From Lathyrus oleraceus (taxonomy: Eukaryota > Streptophyta > Magnoliopsida > Fabales > Fabaceae), in assembly GCF_024323335.1 (NCBI RefSeq), contig NC_066580.1, positions 140,545,401 to 140,609,400 of the forward strand: a stretch of 64,000 nucleotides of DNA, given 5' to 3'. Made by a program: the position numbers and the translations under genes. The notes beneath the pieces are model-generated. The model saw only the letters and a program-made list of their open reading frames with translations. It was not told the origin of the DNA and did not search any database. Positions 57,859 to 64,000 of this stretch are shown here, piece by piece. Each line of letters begins with the position of its first letter. The stretch's first letter is position 1.

Positions 57859-58689
57859 TCAAGCTTGATTAACACTGGGACCTAAGTCCTCGAAGCTCAG
57901 AATCCCTGATCTGACAAGGTCCTGCACCTTATTCTTAAACTGAAAGCAGCTTTCCACGTCATGACCAGGAGCACCCGAATGATACACACAATGCTGATCG
58001 GGCCTATACCACCACCGAGGGTTGACAGGTATAGCCGGCGGGTCTCTGGGAGTAATCAAGTTCCGCTCTATCAAAGAGGGATACAGCTCTGTGTATGACA
58101 TAGGGATCGGATCAAAAATGATCTTCTTCCTCTCATTACTCGTACTAGCTTGATTATCATTGTGGGGCTGGTAAGCCTGCTGTTGAGGACGATGTTGCTG
58201 ATGCTGATATTGCTGAGTGGGTCTTCTCTGTTGCTGTTGAGTTGCTGGAATAGTCACAGCGGCGGCCTGACGAAACTGTCCTCTGTTCACACTCCTCCGA
58301 CGGTGCACAACATTTGTTTCACTTTCTCCCCTTTTGGGTGCCCCAGAGAATGGCTTCTTAGAACCGGAAGAACTTGAAGAGCCAGGATGGCGAACCGGAG
58401 CGCGGGTTGCTCTGACATTAACAGTCTCTGCAGCAAGAGGCTGTTCACTGATTCTGATCCCCCTCAATTCATCACCCACGGCATAATCATTGACGAGAAT
58501 AGTGACAGCAGCATTCTCATGAACGGGTACACCCACTGGTGAAGCACGGTGGACTGGTGGAATCACGGCTTCCAGTCTCTGGGCTAAGGCACGCAGCTCC
58601 TCTTGCCCCTGAACAACTCCTTGCATCATTGTCATAAACTGGGCCATGTTCGCCCTCATCTCAGCCAACTCAGTCTGAACCTGGTCCAT
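57859..58689 (-). CDS. Ogre gag remnant, unit 2 (276 aa)
   Basis: It differs from unit 1 by one residue seen (VRPTRAP versus VRATRAP). The coiled-coil start, Gln-rich middle and C-x2-H-x5-H-x4-C zinc motif are all kept. The frame is intact. Confidence 0.78.
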   Translation of the reverse strand: MDQVQTELAEMRANMAQFMTMMQGVVQGQEELRALAQRLEAVIPPVHRASPVGVPVHENAAVTILVNDYAVGDELRGIRISEQPLAAETVNVRATRAPVRHPGSSSSSGSKKPFSGAPKRGESETNVVHRRRSVNRGQFRQAAAVTIPATQQQQRRPTQQYQHQQHRPQQQAYQPHNDNQASTSNERKKIIFDPIPMSYTELYPSLIERNLITPRDPPAIPVNPRWWYRPDQHCVYHSGAPGHDVESCFQFKNKVQDLVRSGILSFEDLGPSVNQA

Positions 58690-59883
58690 AATCCTCTGAT
58701 GATTGAGTTTGGTTGAGTAACGATGCGGTCGACGGTCAGCAATCCTGTCTCAGTCAGGAACCAAAGCGAGAAGTCCCTCCAAACACGTATGCAATGCAAG
58801 GATGTTATGTGCATGATATGCATGATGCGGATGCTATTTTATCATGAATGATCCTGATAAAGGATATGCGTATGCGAGTTAACTTTTTTCTTTTTTTCAT
58901 GCATTATTATTTTTTTTGAAAATAAACATGCTATGATGCAAATGATGCAACATGACTGGTCAGGCCGTGCGTCTCAAGGCACAGGGTCAAAGCTTCGGCT
59001 TGAACTCGGAGTCACAATTCATCTGAAACCCAAAGTCATCTGGGGAACTGTCATCTGAACCCAATCTGAGGAACCAAATCACTATCTGAGCGAGTACCCT
59101 CAAATTCAGCCCAGGGATCCGAAATAAACGGAACCCTCTGATCAATACCAGGGTCAAACCTCCGGCGTCCAGAAATAAATGTCCATAAATTTGGCTGAAC
59201 CAAAGTCACCATCACAGCACCACTGGCAGAAACCGTATCTGTAGAGATCAAACCCTCCCCTCACTGGTAGGTTCTAAGAACAGAAGTTTGTCAGCTTCAG
59301 CCCTTTAGTCGAGAATAATACGTTTACCACTGAAGGTTTGGCATTATTACGGGATAAAAGACCTCTGCTGACTCCCCTCAACAGGATATCCTAAAGCAAG
59401 TTCCCAGTCTCGGGGTCCTCGGATTGAGCAGCGAGAATGCGCCCACCAGAGCTAACATAATCACGTCTCGGAGGAAAGGCCTCGACTGAGTTCCCGGAAA
59501 TGGTCACCAGAGTCGACGATTTCTAAAGGAATATCTGTCGTTATGGAACACCCATAGGACAAAATATATCCAACAGAAACCTCGTCTGGAATGTGGGTCT
59601 CATGAACGACTTATCATAGCAACATGCCATGCAAGCCTCATGACTATCCACTCTAACACCTATGTGTACACTCAAGCCTGGGTAGTGGGCTTATTTCTCA
59701 CAAAATATCCCATCCCAACAAACAGACAACCCACAGAACCCACAGATACAACAAACATATGTACATGAATGTAATAAGGTAAAGCAGGTAAATGCTGAAA
59801 ATAAATAACTGTACAAAAGAATAAACACCCAACAAACAAGAAAACCTACAAAAGCTAGGAGGGACTCGCTTAGGGAAACCGGA

Positions 59884-59901
59884 TCCCCAGCAGAGTCGCC
59901 A
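59884..59901 (-). other. Primer binding site of Ogre unit 2
   Basis: TGGCGACTCTGCTGGGGA on the minus strand, two bases from the third LTR at 59904. Confidence 0.87.
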
Positions 59902-59903
59902 GC

Positions 59904-62900
59904 TGTCGCAGCTGAGCCTGAAAAAAGTGCGAAAAAACAACCGGCGAAAGAAAATGACAGAAGAGTCGCCACCGTGCGTTATTTATCCCAAAGGAGGGAA
60001 AGGAAACGCTCGAAGTAAACCTGGAGAAAGGAAAGGAAAAGACAAGGTCTCGCAACCAATCTTGGGTTCGGGAGTCGATTATGCGAAGGGAAGGTATTAG
60101 CACCCCTACGCATCCGTAGTACTCTACGGGATCCACTCTTGTTTGTTCTTGTCTAAAGGGTGTATGTTTATCTAATGTACTATTTACTAAAAGGGTCAAG
60201 AGAAAAATGACTCGCATAGATATCGCATCCATTGCATACGTATCTCATCTGGAATGAGAATCAGAGTCTTCGTAGCTCGGCTACCTATGGGTTAAGGATA
60301 AGTGTGCTCGCTAAGACATCGCGTCTTATGCCTACGTATCTCATCGGGAATGAGAATCAGAGCAAAACGTAGTTCAGCTAACTACGGGAACAAAGGTCTC
60401 GATTGCAACTAGGGCAAGAGAAAGGGAAGGTCTCGATCGCAACGAGGGCGAGAGAAAGGATCGCAACGAGGGCGAAAGCAAACAAGGATTAGTTGTTAGT
60501 CGTTAGTCAAACTCGGCAAGACATCGCATCTTGTGCCTACGTATCTCATCTGAACATGAGAATCAGAGTTGCTGTAGTTCGGCTACACGCACGCCAAACA
60601 AACAACACACAAGCAGGCAAACATGGAGCCTGAATGCCAATCACTGGACTTACATCAGCATCCGAACCAAAACACACACGAGAAGGCAAACGTGGAGCCC
60701 GAACGCCAATCACTGGACTTACATCGGCATCCGAACCAAAACACACGCACACTGGAACCCGAATGCCACTCGATGGACTTACATCAGCTTCCAAGCACAC
60801 AACAACCAAACAAGTTAATAGGGAGTCGGGAACTCGAGCCTATAACTGTCAAGCACACACACAAAAAGGAAGAAAAGGTGAACACACAGACTAACAGGGA
60901 GTCGGGAACTCGAGCCTGATAGCTAGCAAACAACACACTCAAAAAAGAAAGGGGTGCCCGGAGAGATCTCGCACGATCTCCTGCCTACGTACCTCATCTG
61001 GTATGAGAATCAGGGCGACGTAGTTCCCCTCATAGGGTTTGCCATCTGAACATGGACTTACAAAGGAGGACACCAGTTGTGTCAGAGGAGAGTGGGCGAT
61101 GTGTTCACGCCCTAGCAGTAGGTGTCGCAGCTCGCTGAATCGAGTCTTAGGCAGTTACCTCTTTGCAATAGGACGGACTACATGCCACAGGATCGGAGAC
61201 GCTCGGAAAGGTCTAGAAGTGGGGAAGCTCTGCCCTAGAGTTGTCATGCAATATGTCCTTAGGTGTTTAGGATTTACAAATGGGAATATCTACCTATTGT
61301 TAGCATGCAAAAGGATATGGGAATCCTACCTATGTTATCATACAAAAGGATATGGGAATCCTACCTATGTCATCATCATGCAAGGGTTCTATCTAATGGG
61401 TGCTACCTAATCGGAACAAGAATCGACGAATGGAGCAAGGAGAAGTGTTAGGGATAAGGGTAGATGGCGATGTGTGAAGCAATCGACTTACAAGGTTGAT
61501 GGCGATGCATAAAGCAATCGACTTACAAGGTTGATGGCGATGCATAAAGCAATCGACTTACAAAAGGGTAGATGAATACGTGCTGGTTCTGTTAGGTTTT
61601 GAAAAATGATTACTCGACGTTGGATCGAGGTTTTGGTCTTGTTTTGAAATGGTTATCGGGTGTTCATTTTATTTCTTGTATTAACAGATGAATAAAGAAT
61701 GAAAGAATATTACATTTCATGGGAGAGGGATACATTTGTTATGAATGGGGGTTGTCATGGCAATCAAACCATATAAATATATGCCTCATACATCATACAA
61801 GTAGGCAACAGTTAATCAAACAAGTAAGATATAAACAAGTATATAATCAAATCAATAATCAAGAATGAAAGAATGAAAATATGAACAATAAACATGTATG
61901 AGTGTAAGTGCAAGGGAACCGGCTCATTGTAAGAAAGCCCAAGAGTAAGCTATGTGAGGTTGATGGCGATGCTTAAAAAGCAATCGACTTACAAGGGTGT
62001 AAAAAATGGGCTCGATATTAAATCGAGAAAAAACATGATTTTTATAGTTTAAAAATGGTTTTGAATTAAAATACAACAACTCTACATTATTAACAAAATG
62101 AACATATGAGTGTAATAAAGGCATAAACATAAAAAGAAACTAAAATGCTAAAAGAAAAAATAACATAGCTAAAAAAATAAAATGCCAAAAAAAGGTCACA
62201 CATGAGTATTGAACCCACCCCACTCAAGAACATACACACTGCCCTTCTCCACCAGACCACTCAGGGTTATATGCTACTGAAGTACTACCTTAAATAATAA
62301 ACCGGAATGAAAAAAAATAATAAAAAAAGATTAAGAACAAAACTAACATATAAAACCTTTTTTATGTTTTTTGTTTATTATTATCTTTTATCTCTGTTAA
62401 ACAAAACAAATTTGATTAAAAAATTAAATTAAAAAAAGAAACGAAACAAAGAAATGAAAACAAAAAAGAAAACAGAGACTCGTCTTCTTCTCTCCCACCT
62501 CACAAACTCAACCTTCCCCAACAATGGCAATCTCACGAACTCGCACCTCTCGTCCCTCTTATGACATCAACAACCCTCTCACGCTCTCCAACTCAGTGAA
62601 TCGAACTCTCTCAACTCTCACAAATATTTTCAACAACAAAACAAGAGAAGGATAACAAGAAAGAAAAAGAGTCCTTACAAAGTGTCGCGGCGGTGGTGGT
62701 GAAGGACGCGAAGAAGCTGGCCTCCAGGTAATTGATTTTGGGGGTTTTAGGTTTTTTTTCTTCCTCAGATTTTCGCCTCTAGGTCTCTGTTGCTTTCCTC
62801 TTCTTGGATTAGGGTTTTCTTTGGTCTCTTTTCCGCCTCTAGGTCCCTGTTGTTTACTGATTCATTCTCCTTTTATATTCTGTGAATTAGGGTTTCCAAT

Positions 62901-64000
62901 GGGGTCTTTGCTGTTCAAAAGGAGTGTTTCTGCAAAGCACTTTGGATGCTCAGACACAGAATTACCCTATCCATGTTAGATTCAAGAAAAGGTATCCTTT
63001 CTTCTCTGCTTTGACCTCATATCAATTTGGGATGTTTTTTTGGACTTTGCCTCTGACTGTTGGTTATGGTTTTGCACTTTAGGTTTTGCAAATTGACTGA
63101 TTAATGTGTTCCCCCCTTATTTTTTTACCGCAGTAAAAAAATGGTGAGCTTGGTTTGACTTGGGATAATGGGTATTTTGAAGAGTGATTGTTAATGGTTT
63201 TAATGCATAGACTGGCTGCAGTAGGTGACATGATAAATTGGAATTAGGAGATGAGGTTTCAGATCAAAAGTAATCTGCTGAAATGGTAATTGTTAAGGCA
63301 AGTGTGCTTGTGCTTTGGTTTTCTTTGAATTGTTATGGCTAGAGTTAGTGGTTGAAGAATGATGAGTGAAATTGTGGCAGATGGTTTTGTTGTAGGTTTA
63401 ATGTTGCTCAATTTTGCAGCAAACCTTATCCATGTATTTCCATTCGCCTAAGTTCAACTTTGGTCTGGTTTTACACAGCAGTATTCCCCAGGTATGTTAC
63501 TAGGTTGTGGTTGTCAATTAGCATGGGTCAGTCTTTGGATAACACCTGTCCTGGTTTGATAACAGGTTCTAATATAACCGGTCTGGAAGCTGTGTAACAC
63601 TGTCTAAAAGCCAGTACAGAAGCCATTTTAAAGGCAAGTTTACTGGAATCAACAACATGAGCAGCACCAACTGTCAAGACAACTCGGAGATTTCAACTGA
63701 TGTCCAATTAATGCACATGAGTTGGAGCTTTCTCAATTGCAAGGACAAAATTTGATGGAACAGCTTGGCCAACACGCATGCTTCAAATTCAAGCTTAGTT
63801 CCCGACTCAGTAAGAAGTGGTTCAATATACCCAATCACACGTCCATATTGTCCTCGCCCTCCAGATTGCTTCCTATGTAAATAATCCAATCAGCATGCTG
63901 AGTAACAGTTTCTCTGAAGTTACACGGGGCTTTTCCAACTGCATCAACCTTGTATTCCCTCACACTGCGTTCATCATAGATATCTAAGTGTGGTTCTCCC
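59904..64000 (-). repeat. Ogre LTR copy 3, truncated by the window end
   Basis: It aligns with copies 1 and 2 from the U5 end up to the EF-G fragment. It carries a small local change at 59912-59935 and many single-base deletions, increasingly frequent beyond about 61850. Confidence 0.88.
63503..64000 (-). pseudogene. Mitochondrial EF-G fragment in Ogre LTR copy 3 (partial, frame destroyed by indels)
   Basis: Same captured sequence ([20 protein letters not shown] is readable), but frequent one-base deletions break the frame every 50-100 bp. The window ends before its 5' limit. Confidence 0.8.

Larger units (their letters stand above)
32571..64000 (-). mobile_element. Tandem array of a non-autonomous Ogre-type Ty3/gypsy element (LTR-int-LTR-int-LTR)
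   Basis: The units repeat with periods 13668 and 13665 bp: LTR 32571-39388, internal 39389-46238, LTR 46239-53055, internal 53056-59903, LTR 59904-beyond 64000. The LTR starts TGTCATACCCC and ends GGCTGCGACA on the minus strand. PBS TGGCGACTCTGCTGGGGA sits two bases inside the LTR and a PPT (AAATAGGGGCAGC) abuts the other. These ends and the U5 sequence (GGTGGCGACTC, CTTCGCATAATCGACTCCCG) are those of legume Ogre elements. The first two units are almost identical. The left flanking pentamer is GCGTA; the right flank lies outside the window. Unequal recombination between LTRs is the simplest origin. Confidence 0.88.

Overview
The window looks like nuclear DNA from a legume, most likely of the pea/vetch tribe. 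The reasons are a 13-exon plant asparagine synthetase gene, a trichome-birefringence-like gene, and dense nested LTR retrotransposons, including an Ogre-type Ty3/gypsy element with very long LTRs. I see no rRNA gene, tRNA gene, CRISPR array or bacterial gene organisation.

Layout. 1-3191: 3' end of a Ty3/gypsy chromovirus (Tekay/Del-like integrase plus a complete 3' LTR). It is inserted in a decayed minus-strand Ty1/copia element (3192-6632: protease and gag remnants, tRNA-Met-type PBS, 5' LTR). 6633-8850: AT-rich intergenic DNA with eroded LTR-like palindromes. 8852-12737: the one clearly intact housekeeping gene, asparagine synthetase (glutamine-hydrolysing), with TATA box and an upstream ACGT palindrome. 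13007-15087: a convergent PMR5/TBL cell-wall acyltransferase-type gene on the minus strand. These two genes form a small genic island; their stop codons are 269 bp apart.

16238-29700: a hAT-like MITE (terminal inverted repeats TAGGGATGACAATTG) split by a 12.9-kb Tat-lineage Ty3/gypsy element (16273-29183, 756-bp LTRs, near-perfect 5-bp target duplication). Its gag, protease, RT, RNase H and integrase are all broken. It also carries a broken multi-exon plant-mobile-domain gene in antisense between pol and the 3' LTR. 30483-32570: 3' LTR and 3' untranslated part of another SIRE-like copia element, cut off by the next insertion.

32571-64000: a tandem array of a non-autonomous Ogre-type element on the minus strand, LTR-internal-LTR-internal-LTR (truncated by the window end), period about 13.67 kb. 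The LTRs are about 6.8 kb and carry decayed coding fragments of host genes: mitochondrial elongation factor G, an M1 (puromycin-sensitive-type) aminopeptidase, and one unrecognised protein. The internal region keeps the tRNA-Arg-type PBS, a gag remnant, a pre-RT linker fused to the integrase tail, and the PPT. RT, RNase H and the integrase core are missing.

The most unusual signal is a roughly 1-kb minisatellite just inside the 3' LTR of each unit. It is built from about 18-bp micro-hairpins with a constant loop (CTGAAT-like) and arms that change in a compensatory way. Three further co-varying hairpins lie directly after the pol stop codon. Similar compensated palindromes occur in the copia LTR near 6.2 kb. 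The third Ogre copy carries many single-base deletions that look like residual sequencing errors.
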